From Nioella aestuarii (GTDB taxonomy: Bacteria; Pseudomonadota; Alphaproteobacteria; Rhodobacterales; Rhodobacteraceae), in assembly GCF_050896395.1 (NCBI RefSeq), contig NZ_JBPBBA010000025.1, forward strand, positions 1-64,000: DNA of 64,000 bases, read 5' to 3'. Position numbers and translations under genes: made by a program. This document shows positions 1 through 7,566 of the stretch, in pieces. Under the pieces are notes generated by a model. It searched no databases. It was given only the letters and a program-made list of their open reading frames with translations, and was not told the origin of the DNA. Each line of letters opens with the position of its first letter. Position 1 is the stretch's first letter.

Positions 1-141
1 ATGCGCTTCGGGCAAGGCCACCTGCACCAGCAGAACCGCCACATAGAGCACAAGCAGCATCGCCAGCCGCGCCCGCACCGGCGCATTCATCAACCAGCCA
101 ACGCCCCAAAGCGCCGCCGCCATGGCCAGCACCACCCCCAT
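1..141 (-). CDS. Membrane protein N-terminus (cut by window edge), possibly membrane-anchored HesA/MoeB/ThiF-like protein
   Basis: Only the first 47 codons are inside the window. The ATG at 141-139 overlaps the dut stop by one base (TGATG), so the two are almost certainly translationally coupled. The visible part is very hydrophobic: one segment around residues 2-18 and a second around 26-43, separated by a short basic stretch (PVRAR), which looks like two membrane helices. From memory, many Rhodobacteraceae carry a ThiF/MoeB-type E1-like protein with an N-terminal membrane segment directly after dut, so that is my guess. The adenylation domain that would prove it lies outside the window, and any small membrane protein would fit equally well. 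Confidence 0.5.
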   Translation of the reverse strand, partial: MGVVLAMAAALWGVGWLMNAPVRARLAMLLVLYVAVLLVQVALPEAH

Positions 142-608
142 CAGCCGCGCCCCGTGGAGCCAAACCCGCCCTCACCTCGATGGCTGTCAGACAGGCCCTC
201 GACCACCTCGAAGGCCGCCTGCACCACGGGGGCCACAACGGCCTGTGCAATCCGGTCGCCATGGGCAATCGGAAAAGGCTCGGTCCCGTAATTGATCAAC
301 AGAACCCCCAAAGGCCCGCGATAATCACTGTCGATCGTACCGGGCGTGTTGGGCAGCGAAATCCCGTGCTTCAATGCCAGACCCGACCGGGGCCGGATCT
401 GCATCTCATAGCCATCAGGGATCTCCACCCGCAGCCCGGTCGGCACGATCCGCCGTTCCATCGGAGCCAGCAAAATGCCGGCAGCCCGATCCGCTGGCGC
501 AAGGTTTGCGCGCAAATCGGCCCCCGCCGCCCCCGCCGTTTCATAGGACGGCAAGGCCACATCGGGATCGGCCCAATCCTCTCGCAACACCCTGATGGTC
601 AGCGTCAT
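141..608 (-). CDS. dut: Deoxyuridine 5'-triphosphate nucleotidohydrolase (dUTPase)
   Basis: Hydrolyses dUTP to dUMP and pyrophosphate, keeping uracil out of DNA and supplying dUMP for thymidylate synthesis. The 155-residue product has all five motifs of the trimeric dUTPase family in order: AGAAGADLRA (25-34), RPRSGLALKHG (72-82), NTPGTIDSDYRG (87-98, with the catalytic Asp), HGDRIAQAV (116-124) and the glycine-rich P-loop-like tail RGEGGFGSTG (144-153). Length is normal for the family. I start it at 608, where MTLTIRVLRE matches the usual N-terminus and a G-rich Shine-Dalgarno lies just upstream. An in-frame start at 632 would add MAKKKGQG, which is merely translation of the intergenic repeat there. 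It is the second gene of a coaBC-dut-membrane protein run. Confidence 0.97.
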   Translation of the reverse strand: MTLTIRVLREDWADPDVALPSYETAGAAGADLRANLAPADRAAGILLAPMERRIVPTGLRVEIPDGYEMQIRPRSGLALKHGISLPNTPGTIDSDYRGPLGVLLINYGTEPFPIAHGDRIAQAVVAPVVQAAFEVVEGLSDSHRGEGGFGSTGRG

Positions 609-614
609 CCCCTG

Positions 615-650
615 CCCCTTCTTCTTGGCCAAAATACTCCCGCCGGAGGT
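615..650 (+). repeat. Intergenic repeat, copy A (36 bp)
   Basis: This 36-bp sequence, written on the plus strand as CCCCTTCTTCTTGGCC followed by AAAATACTCCCGCCGGAGGT, fills nearly the whole gap between coaBC and dut. It differs at three positions from copy B at 34905-34940, and a more diverged copy C starts at 44574. On the transcribed (minus) strand its purine-rich end (AAGAAGAAGGGG) provides the purine tract just before dut. It is probably a lineage-specific intergenic repeat rather than a regulatory site of dut. Confidence 0.7.
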
Positions 651-651
651 G

Positions 652-1848
652 CTATTTCAACGCCTCCGCAATCCGCGCGGCCAGCCGTTTCGCGGTTTCC
701 TCCTTCGACAGGCGCGGCCAATCCTCCACGCCCTCTGCCGTGACGATCGCCACCTTGTTTTCCGACCCGCCCATGATGCCCGTGGCGGGCGAGACGTCAT
801 TGGCAACGATCCAGTCACAGCCCTTGCGGGCGCGCTTGGCGGTTGCGTTGGCCTCCACGTCATGGGTTTCGGCGGCAAAGCCCACCACAAGGCCGGGCCG
901 GCCTTCGTCCATCTGAGACACCGTCTTCAGGATGTCAGGGTTTTCCGCGAAATCGAGCGCAGGCAGGCCCGTCCCTTCAGTTTTCTTCATCTTGCGGTCG
1001 GTGGCATTGGCCACCCGCCAATCCGCAACGGCAGCCGCGAAGACAGCGGCGTCGGCGGGCAATGCAGCGCGCACAGCCTCCAGCATCTCGCGCGCGGTTT
1101 CCACCTTTACGACACGCACACCCGAGGGCGGGGCCACCCGAGCGGGACCGGTGACGAAGGTCACGGCCGCCCCCAGATCGCGCAGCGCCGCGGCCAGCGC
1201 CGTTCCTTGCGCGCCCGAGGAGCGGTTGGCAATGTAGCGCACCGGATCAATGGGCTCATGGGTCGGGCCAGAGGTCACCAGCACGTGCCGCCCTTTCAGG
1301 GGCCCATCCGACAGGGCCGCGCTGACGGCGGTCACGATATCCGGCACTTCCGCCATGCGCCCCGGGCCGAACTCGCCACAGGCCATCGCGCCTTCATCGG
1401 GGCCAACCACCAGCACGCCATCGCCCTGCAAGGTCGCAAGGTTTCTCTGTGTCGCCGGGTGCTCCCACATGCGCACGTTCATCGCGGGCGCGATCAGCAC
1501 CCGCTTGTCAGTTGCCATCAACAGGGTCGAGGCAAGGTCATTTGCCAGCCCGTTCGCCATCTTTGCCATGAGATCGGCGGTAGCAGGGGCAACCACCACC
1601 AGATCGGCGGCGCGGGACAATTCGATATGCCCCATCTCGGCCTCGTCCGTGAGGTCAAAGAGATCGCGATAAACCTTCTGTGCCGCCAGCGCAGACGCAG
1701 AAAGAGGCGTCACGAATTCCTCGCTCGCCTTGGTCAGAACCGGCACCACCTCAGCGCCCTGATCCCGCAGGCGGCGGATCAGATCGAGCGATTTGAAGGC
1801 CGCGATACCGCCGCCGATGATCAGAAGGATACGCTTGTTCGCCAGCAT
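652..1848 (-). CDS. coaBC: Bifunctional phosphopantothenoylcysteine decarboxylase / phosphopantothenate-cysteine ligase
   Basis: Carries out two consecutive steps of coenzyme A synthesis: joining 4'-phosphopantothenate to cysteine (CoaB) and decarboxylating the product (CoaC, an FMN flavoprotein). The 398-residue protein shows the CoaC half first: a nucleotide-binding start GGGIAAFKS (12-20), a conserved His in MGHIELSRAADL (about 74), the PAMN motif (121-124) and the substrate-clamp Cys in ACGEFGPGRM (about 157). The CoaB half follows from about 185 with VTSGPTHEPIDPVRYIANRS (191-210). I start at 1848, preceded by GGAGG. Longer in-frame starts give a low-complexity extension unlike the family. 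The gene heads a unit with dut, 43 bp downstream. Confidence 0.97.
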   Translation of the reverse strand: MLANKRILLIIGGGIAAFKSLDLIRRLRDQGAEVVPVLTKASEEFVTPLSASALAAQKVYRDLFDLTDEAEMGHIELSRAADLVVVAPATADLMAKMANGLANDLASTLLMATDKRVLIAPAMNVRMWEHPATQRNLATLQGDGVLVVGPDEGAMACGEFGPGRMAEVPDIVTAVSAALSDGPLKGRHVLVTSGPTHEPIDPVRYIANRSSGAQGTALAAALRDLGAAVTFVTGPARVAPPSGVRVVKVETAREMLEAVRAALPADAAVFAAAVADWRVANATDRKMKKTEGTGLPALDFAENPDILKTVSQMDEGRPGLVVGFAAETHDVEANATAKRARKGCDWIVANDVSPATGIMGGSENKVAIVTAEGVEDWPRLSKEETAKRLAARIAEALK

Positions 1849-2047
1849 GGGGCCTCCGCCCTTGGTTGTCCTGCCGCTCAACCTAGACCCCCGGTTCCGC
1901 CACCACAAGCCACCGTGGGCGGTGGCCGTTCGCGGCCCGGAACGGGCCGCCCGGGTCGATGCCGAAGGCAGCGAAATCAAATTGTGGGCCGCCCTATCCG
2001 CTAAACTGCGCGCAGCACCGCATTCAATGGCGGCCTGACCGTGTCAG

Positions 2048-2848
2048 CTATCGAAATGCCGCGCAGGGATCCTCCCGCAAGGCAGGGTCCGTCACTCGCC
2101 ACAGATCAAAGGGCACATCCTCCGTGGGCTCCGATTCAAACTGCCCAATCGATAGGACCGCAACATCCGGCGCAGCCAATGCGATCATCGCGGGCACAGC
2201 CCAATCGGTCCGCGCATGGCCATTGCCGGTGATCAGCACAACAGGGCCACCGGTTTGTTCCAGCGCCTCCAACACCCGCGCGGCAAAGCCCGCGTCGCGC
2301 AGCCTTTGGGCTTCGACCATAACTGGCAGAAGCGCGGCGGGAAGCGCATTGCAATGCGCTTCTGCCTGCATTGCCTCCCGCAGTGTCTGCTGGTCATCTG
2401 GCAAGGGCTGATCCAAACCAAACACGCTGGCATCGCCCGAAAACAGCGCTGCTGCCCCATCGTTCACCGCTGCGCGCACGTCGCCATAGGGAAGCGCAGC
2501 GCCGAAAATCGCGGCCTCGCCCAAGGCTTCGAACACCGGTTGATACAGTTCAAAATCCGGCCAGCCCGAGTCACTCCATCCGATCACGTCAGCCAACATT
2601 TCTGGATCTGCCAGCCCCTCGGGTGTTATCCGCGCGGCTTGATCCGGGGACAGCATCTCGAACACCACGGCAGAGGGGGCCAGCGACAGCATTGCCTCTG
2701 CCTGCCACAGGTGATGGGACGGATTGTCGTGAACCTCGCCCAGGATCACCACATCCGCCCCCGCCAACGCGTTCAAATCAGTCAGGGGCTCAGCTGCGGC
2801 GCTGGTCACAGACAGGCACAGAAGAAGGGTGGCGAAACGTTCCATCAT
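2048..2848 (-). CDS. ChaN-family (haem/iron-regulated lipoprotein-like) secreted protein
   Basis: The protein of about 266 residues belongs to the ChaN / PF04187 family, members of which bind haem in pairs; its substrate or ligand here is not established. An N-terminal signal peptide is visible (hydrophobic LLLCLSVTSAAA, likely cut before EPLTD). No lipobox Cys is at the cleavage region, so it is more likely periplasmic than a lipoprotein. Family hallmarks are LGEVHDNPSHH (residues about 36-46), a VFEML strand and the C-terminal TGNGHAR motif. Two adjacent ATGs (2848 and 2845) could start it and neither has a strong ribosome-binding site. It lies 50 bp downstream of rpoH on the same strand, so it may be co-transcribed with the stress sigma factor. 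Confidence 0.85.
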   Translation of the reverse strand: MMERFATLLLCLSVTSAAAEPLTDLNALAGADVVILGEVHDNPSHHLWQAEAMLSLAPSAVVFEMLSPDQAARITPEGLADPEMLADVIGWSDSGWPDFELYQPVFEALGEAAIFGAALPYGDVRAAVNDGAAALFSGDASVFGLDQPLPDDQQTLREAMQAEAHCNALPAALLPVMVEAQRLRDAGFAARVLEALEQTGGPVVLITGNGHARTDWAVPAMIALAAPDVAVLSIGQFESEPTEDVPFDLWRVTDPALREDPCAAFR

Positions 2849-2898
2849 GGCACGGATAAGACGCCCAACCGCACGCCCGATCAAGCGCACAGGCTGTC

Positions 2899-3777
2899 TC
2901 AGCTCATCAGCGCCCGAAGCTCGTTTTCCTTCGGCTCCAGTTTGCGCCGCATCTTCAGCAAAGCAGCAGCTTCGATCTGGCGCACCCGCTCTTTGGACAG
3001 GCCAAGCTCCTCGCCCAGGCTTTCCAGGGTCCGGGCCGGGTTGGACAGCTTGCGCGCCGCGATGATTGTCTGCTCCCGCTCGGTCAAAGATCCAATTGCA
3101 GCGCCAAGCCACTCGCGCAGACGGCCCGCGTCACGTTCCCGCTCGAACCGCTCGCTGGCCTGTTCGCCATCGTCTTCCAACAGTTCGATCCACTCGCGAC
3201 CATCTTCGCCATCGGACTGTACGGCATTTAGCGAGAAATCACTTCCCGCCAGCCGGCCTTCCATCAGCTCGACATCCTTTAGTGCCACGCCAATCTCGCT
3301 GGCGATCCTTTCGCGCAACTGATGCGAGTCGAGTTCCACCCCTTCCGTTGCGGCCTCTGCTTCCAGACGCGCCCGCACCCGGCGCATATTGAAGAACAGG
3401 CTTTTCTGGGAAGAGGTGGACCCGGTGCGCACCATCGACCAGTTGCGCATTACGAAATCCTGCATTCCGGCGCGAATCCACCAAACGGCATATGTCGAGA
3501 AGCGCACGCCCCGGTCGGGGTCGAACCGGTCGGCGGCTTTCATCAGGCCAAGCCCCGCTTCTTGAATCAGATCATTCACTGAGGCGCCGTAGCCTTTGAA
3601 CTTCCAAGCAATCGAAATCGCCAAGCGCATATAGGCTGTGATCAGGCGGTGAAGCGCGGCCTCATCCCGATGATCGCGCCAAGCGATGGCAAGATCGCGC
3701 TCTGTGTCGGCATCCAACAGTTCCGCCGCACGAGCCTGGCGGGAAAGAGACTGGCCATGATCAAAGTCGAGTGCCAT
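2899..3777 (-). CDS. rpoH: RNA polymerase sigma-32-type factor, RpoH-II class
   Basis: Alternative sigma factor directing RNA polymerase to heat-shock and oxidative-stress promoters. The 292-residue product has region 2 with the -10 melting segment RFSTYAVWWIRAGMQDF (about 92-108), the RpoH-box-like QKSLFFNMRR (124-133) that marks heat-shock sigmas, and a region 4.2 helix-turn-helix near the C-terminus (LSKERVRQIE). The acidic region around 190-220 and the overall sequence resemble the second RpoH paralogue of Rhodobacteraceae, which in Rhodobacter sphaeroides responds to singlet oxygen. The start at 3777 is preceded by AGGAGCG, while upstream in-frame codons have no such site. It is divergent from cobU and carries a candidate RpoE/ChrR-type promoter 32-59 bp upstream of the start codon. 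Confidence 0.95.
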   Translation of the reverse strand: MALDFDHGQSLSRQARAAELLDADTERDLAIAWRDHRDEAALHRLITAYMRLAISIAWKFKGYGASVNDLIQEAGLGLMKAADRFDPDRGVRFSTYAVWWIRAGMQDFVMRNWSMVRTGSTSSQKSLFFNMRRVRARLEAEAATEGVELDSHQLRERIASEIGVALKDVELMEGRLAGSDFSLNAVQSDGEDGREWIELLEDDGEQASERFERERDAGRLREWLGAAIGSLTEREQTIIAARKLSNPARTLESLGEELGLSKERVRQIEAAALLKMRRKLEPKENELRALMS

Positions 3778-3808
3778 AACGCGCTCCTGTTCGTTTGCAT
3801 TCACGAGA

Positions 3809-3836
3809 GATACGGTCGGGAATTGCGGACGGATCA
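3809..3836 (-). promoter_or_regulatory. Candidate ECF11 (RpoE/ChrR-type) promoter of rpoH
   Basis: Read on the minus strand, TGATCC (3836-3831) is followed after exactly 16 bases by CGTATC (3814-3809). TGATCC with CGTA about 16-18 bases downstream is, as I remember it, the promoter signature of ECF11 sigma factors such as R. sphaeroides RpoE. Transcription would begin near 3802, giving a leader of about 25 bases before the rpoH ATG. Confidence 0.6.
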
Positions 3837-3853
3837 CTTTTTGGGAGGAAAAA

Positions 3854-4381
3854 ATGTCATTGCCCGGACTGACATTGGTGATCGGCGGGGCGGCATCGGG
3901 AAAATCCGCGCAGGCCGAAGCCCTGGTTCGCCAACAGGCTGGACAACGGGTTTACATCGCGACAGCGCAGGCCTTTGACGATGAAATGCGGGCCAAGATT
4001 GCCGCTCATCAAAAGATGCGGGCCGGTGATGGATGGCGCACGATTGAAGCGCCTTTCGATGTAGTCGGTGCGCTTTCGGGGCTTGGCTCGGGTGACGTGG
4101 TTCTGCTCGATTGCGCGACTTTCTGGCTTACAAATATGATGCTGGCCGAAAGGGACTGGCAGGAAGAGGCTGACCAGTTGATCGCTGCAATGCTGACCTG
4201 CCCTGCAAAAGTGGTGGTTGTCAGCAATGAGACCGGCCAGGGGATCGTTCCGGAAAACGCCCTGGCCCGCGCGTTTCGCGAGGCGCAAGGCCGCCTGAAC
4301 CAAAGGCTGGCAGAGAAGGCCGGGCTGGTCATGGCGGTGATGGCAGGGCTGCCCCTGGTTCTCAAGGGAGAGGCCCCGTGA
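3854..4381 (+). CDS. cobU: Adenosylcobinamide kinase / adenosylcobinamide-phosphate guanylyltransferase
   Basis: Bifunctional enzyme of B12 nucleotide-loop assembly: it phosphorylates adenosylcobinamide and then transfers GMP to give adenosyl-GDP-cobinamide. The 175-residue protein starts with a strand and Walker A loop GGAASGKS (11-18). It has an Ile-Ala-Ala-His segment (IAAHQ, about 50-54) at the position of the guanylylated His, the DCATFWLTNMM strand, and the VSNETGQGIVPENALARAF signature. GGGAGG lies just before the ATG. Divergent from rpoH. The next gene encodes a histidine phosphatase that could act in the same pathway. B12 is used in this window by ethylmalonyl-CoA mutase. Confidence 0.95.
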   Translation: MSLPGLTLVIGGAASGKSAQAEALVRQQAGQRVYIATAQAFDDEMRAKIAAHQKMRAGDGWRTIEAPFDVVGALSGLGSGDVVLLDCATFWLTNMMLAERDWQEEADQLIAAMLTCPAKVVVVSNETGQGIVPENALARAFREAQGRLNQRLAEKAGLVMAVMAGLPLVLKGEAP

Positions 4382-4472
4382 CGCAGGCAATTTCGCTGCC
4401 TTCGACGTCGACCCGCAGAGAGAGCCACACCCCGAGGTGTTCTTGCCGGGGTAAAAGGGAAGGATCTGCTGT

Positions 4473-5051
4473 TTGACAGTCTGGCATTGGGTCCGGCACG
4501 GACCGACACATGAAAAGTCCTTTGTGGGGTGGCGGGATGTTCCAGCGGACCTGTCCGACGTCGAGCAGGTGGCTCGGCTGGATGCCGCGCTTCCGCGTCC
4601 CGCCCTTGTTCTGTCCTCAGATCTGATACGCGCCTCGGCCACAGCAGATGTGCTGATGTCGGGGCGAACGCGTTTGCCGAATGAGCCCGAGATCCGCGAA
4701 TTCAACTTCGGCGATTGGGACGGGATGCATTTCACAGCCGTATCCGAGCGCGACCCGGACCTGAGCCGTCGCTATTGGGAAGAGCCCGGCGATATCGCTC
4801 CGCCAAACGGTGAAAGCTGGAATGCCGTCGCCGCGCGGGTCGCGCCTGTTGTTGATCGGATGAATCGGGACCACCCTGATGCCCATATCGTGGCTGTCGC
4901 CCATTTCGGGATCATCATGACGCAGATCCAGCGGGCCTCTGGTCTGACCGCCTACGAAGTACTTGGGCACAAGATTGACAACCTGTCCGTCACGCGGCTG
5001 GTTCATGAGGCGGGCATATGGCGGGTTGAGGCGATCAATCACTGTCCCTGA
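4473..5051 (+). CDS. Histidine phosphatase (phosphoglycerate-mutase superfamily), possibly CobC-like
   Basis: A 192-residue branch-1 histidine phosphatase. The phosphorylated His sits in VRHGPTHEKSF near the N-terminus and the second catalytic His in VAVAHFGIIM (about 149). SSDLIRASATADVL and an acidic EFNFGDWDGM segment also fit. The start appears to be TTG at 4473 (TTGACAGTCTGGCATTGGG), after AAGGGAAGG; no ATG in frame precedes the RHG motif. It follows cobU by 91 bp on the same strand. Alpha-ribazole phosphatase (CobC), the enzyme that completes the B12 lower ligand, is in this superfamily, so a B12 role is a reasonable inference. Substrate cannot be read from sequence alone and a general phosphatase is possible. 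Confidence 0.8.
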   Translation: MTVWHWVRHGPTHEKSFVGWRDVPADLSDVEQVARLDAALPRPALVLSSDLIRASATADVLMSGRTRLPNEPEIREFNFGDWDGMHFTAVSERDPDLSRRYWEEPGDIAPPNGESWNAVAARVAPVVDRMNRDHPDAHIVAVAHFGIIMTQIQRASGLTAYEVLGHKIDNLSVTRLVHEAGIWRVEAINHCP

Positions 5052-5133
5052 TGTGCCGCGTCAGAAAATGGAATTGGACAGGTCGCAAGTCGTCGGTAAA
5101 GCTGCCGCGACCGATTTTCCAATGGATCCCAAC

Positions 5134-6003
5134 ATGACCTATACGCTTCTGATTGCAGATAAATCCTATTCCAGCTGGTCCCTGCGCGGCTGGCTGAGCT
5201 TCCGGGCGTTTGACATTCCAGTCACCGTCAAGACCACCCGCATGTATTGCGATCAATTTCGCCTGGATCTGGAAGACTTCGCACCGGGCAACCGCACCGT
5301 GCCGATTGTCAAAACACCCACGGGCGGGCTGCTGACCGATTCCATCGCTATAGCCTGGCATCTGGATCGGGCCTTCCCCGACAAGGGCCTGCTGCCTGCA
5401 GATCCAAATGCCCGCGCCCGCGCGATGAGCCTGATTGCCGAGATGCATTCCGGGTTCACCGGGCTGCGCGGGGCCTGCGCGATGAATTTGCGCACCGGAT
5501 GGGAAAGGTTCGAGGCAACCGACGCGGTCAAGACGGATCTTACGCGGTTGGAACGGGTCTGGGGCGAAGCGCTCGACGCGCATGGTGGACCCTGGCTTTG
5601 CGGGGAATACTCGTTGGCTGACGTGTTTTTTGCCCCGGTTGCGACGCGGCTTCTGACCTACGATCTGCCGATATCTGACCGGGCGTTGGCCTATGCGCAG
5701 GCGCATGTGGCCCACCCCGCTTTCCGCCGCTGGCGGGCCATGGGCTTGATCGAAGGGGCAGAACAGCCGGTCTATGACATGGACCTGCCGCGTCGTCCCT
5801 TCCCCGCACCGGAACCGCTGATCGCCCGCGCCGTCGATCATGGCCCCTCCGAGAACGCCACCTGCCCCTATTCAGGCGATCCCGTGACCGATTTCATGGA
5901 GATCGATGGGCGCATCTTCGGTTTCTGCAACCCGTTTTGTCGTGACAAGACCGTGGCCGACCCGGAGGCGTGGCCAGAATTCATGGCCATTTACCATTCG
6001 TAA
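5134..6003 (+). CDS. Glutathione S-transferase with a C-terminal Cys-rich domain
   Basis: The N-terminal half is a thioredoxin-fold GST domain (LLIADKSYSSWSLRGW at 4-19, then VPIVKTPTGGLLTDSIAIAWHL with the cis-Pro and the gamma-glutamyl-binding Asp-Ser). It is followed by an all-helical GST C-domain to about residue 220. What is unusual is the last 45 or so residues, with CPYSGDPVTDFMEIDGR and then FGFCNPFCRDK: three cysteines arranged as C...FCNPFC like a small treble-clef or YHS/TRASH-type metal site. From memory similar tails occur on GSTs of other Rhodobacteraceae. I chose the ATG at 5134 because the fold begins there, though 5122 is also possible; neither has a good ribosome-binding site. 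Substrate unknown. Confidence 0.85.
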   Translation: MTYTLLIADKSYSSWSLRGWLSFRAFDIPVTVKTTRMYCDQFRLDLEDFAPGNRTVPIVKTPTGGLLTDSIAIAWHLDRAFPDKGLLPADPNARARAMSLIAEMHSGFTGLRGACAMNLRTGWERFEATDAVKTDLTRLERVWGEALDAHGGPWLCGEYSLADVFFAPVATRLLTYDLPISDRALAYAQAHVAHPAFRRWRAMGLIEGAEQPVYDMDLPRRPFPAPEPLIARAVDHGPSENATCPYSGDPVTDFMEIDGRIFGFCNPFCRDKTVADPEAWPEFMAIYHS

Positions 6004-6027
6004 AGGGTTTTCGGGCAAGCGTTAACC

Positions 6028-7566
6028 ATGCTGGACGCGACCCGACCCGAAAGCCTTGCGCGCACCTACACCGTTGCCTTCGAAGGGTTGGAGGCACGAC
6101 GGGTCGAAGTGCAATGCGCCGTGACCCCGGGCCTGCCCGCATTTTCCATCGTGGGCCTGCCCGACCGCGCCGTAGGCGAAGCACGCGACCGGGTGCGAAC
6201 AGCGCTGTCCACCATGGCCATCGCACTGCCGTCCAAGCGCGTCACCATCAACCTGTCGCCCGCCGATCTGCCCAAGGAAGGATCGCATTTCGACTTGCCC
6301 ATTGCGATGGCGCTGCTTGGCGCCTTGGGGATCGTTCCCCGCGAACGGGTCGAGGCCGCGATGAGCCTTGGGGAAATGTCGCTCGACGGTTCGCTTGTGC
6401 CGGTCATCGGTGCATTGCCCACGGCGCTGGCAGCGGGAGAGGACGGGCGGGCGCTGTTCTGTCCAGCCGCCTGCGGGGCCGAGGCCGCCTGGGTCGGCGC
6501 GACCCCGGTCTTCGCGGGCCGCACGCTGGCTGAAATCATCGGCCACCTGACCGACCGCGCGCCCCTGCCGCCTGCCGAACCTGGCGAAGTCCATAGCGAA
6601 CGCTCTAGCAAGGACTTGCGTGAGGTGCGCGGGCAAGAACGGGCCAAACGCGCGCTGGAGATTGCCGCCGCCGGTCGCCACCATTTTCTGATGGTGGGGG
6701 CACCGGGATCCGGCAAATCCATGCTGGCGGCACGTCTGCCCGACCTGCTGCCACCGTTGACCGCCACCGAGGCGCTGGAAACCTCGATGATCCATTCGCT
6801 GGCGGGGCTGCTGAATGAAGGCGGCATTTCCCGCACAAGGCCCTATCGCGCGCCGCATCACACAGCCTCCATGCCCGCCATCGTGGGTGGGGGGCGACAC
6901 GCCAAACCGGGGGAAATCAGCCTTGCCCATAACGGCGTTCTGTTTCTGGACGAATTCCCCGAATACCCCCGTCAGGTGCTGGAAACCCTGCGTCAGCCCA
7001 TTGAAACCGGCGACGTAGTGGTCGCCCGCGCCAATGCGCATGTCACCTATCCATGCCGTTTCCTGCTGCTGGCCGCTGCCAACCCCTGCCGCTGCGGACA
7101 TCTCTATGATGCCGATCAGGCCTGTGGCCGCGCGCCGCTTTGTGGCGAGGATTACCTGGGCCGAATTTCGGGGCCATTGATGGACCGCTTTGATTTGCGG
7201 CTGGAGGTGCCGCCGGTAGGATTCACCGATCTCGACCTGCCGCCCTCAGGCGATGACAGCGCCACTGTCGCCGCCCGGATCGCTGCGGCCCGCGACAAGC
7301 AGACGGCGCGGTTCGAGGCGCTCGGTTCTGCGGCCCGCGTCAATGCCGATGCCGAGGGAGCGCTGCTGGATCAAATCGCCGAACCGGATGCGGAGGGGCG
7401 CGAGATGCTGATCAAGGCCGCCGAAAGGTTTCGCCTGTCAGCACGTGGGTATCACCGGGTTCTACGGGTGGCGCGCACGATTGCCGATCTGGAGGGGTTG
7501 GACGCCGTGCGAATGCCCCATATCGCCGAGGCCCTTGGGTTCCGGATGATCGCAGGCAAGAATTAG
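6028..7566 (+). CDS. yifB: YifB/ComM-family Mg-chelatase-like AAA+ ATPase
   Basis: A 512-residue AAA+ ATPase of the YifB/ComM family. ComM acts as a hexameric helicase that promotes branch migration when transformed DNA is integrated, and the family is widespread even where competence is not known. Visible parts are the N-terminal Lon-protease-like (ChlI) domain (VEVQCAVTPGLPAFSIVGLP, LPSKRVTINLSPADLPKEGS), Walker A GAPGSGKS (about 227-234), Walker B VLFLDEF (about 311), a zinc-finger-like CRCGHLYDADQACGRAPLC insertion and the C-terminal Mg_chelatase_C helices (RFRLSARGYHRVLRVARTIA). Its stop codon overlaps the stop of the converging esterase gene. Confidence 0.93.
   Translation: MLDATRPESLARTYTVAFEGLEARRVEVQCAVTPGLPAFSIVGLPDRAVGEARDRVRTALSTMAIALPSKRVTINLSPADLPKEGSHFDLPIAMALLGALGIVPRERVEAAMSLGEMSLDGSLVPVIGALPTALAAGEDGRALFCPAACGAEAAWVGATPVFAGRTLAEIIGHLTDRAPLPPAEPGEVHSERSSKDLREVRGQERAKRALEIAAAGRHHFLMVGAPGSGKSMLAARLPDLLPPLTATEALETSMIHSLAGLLNEGGISRTRPYRAPHHTASMPAIVGGGRHAKPGEISLAHNGVLFLDEFPEYPRQVLETLRQPIETGDVVVARANAHVTYPCRFLLLAAANPCRCGHLYDADQACGRAPLCGEDYLGRISGPLMDRFDLRLEVPPVGFTDLDLPPSGDDSATVAARIAAARDKQTARFEALGSAARVNADAEGALLDQIAEPDAEGREMLIKAAERFRLSARGYHRVLRVARTIADLEGLDAVRMPHIAEALGFRMIAGKN

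Noticed and set aside
3778..3853. Cobalamin riboswitch before cobU
   Set aside because: The gap is only about 76 bp and also holds the rpoH promoter, too short for a B12 riboswitch. No B12-box-like sequence is seen.
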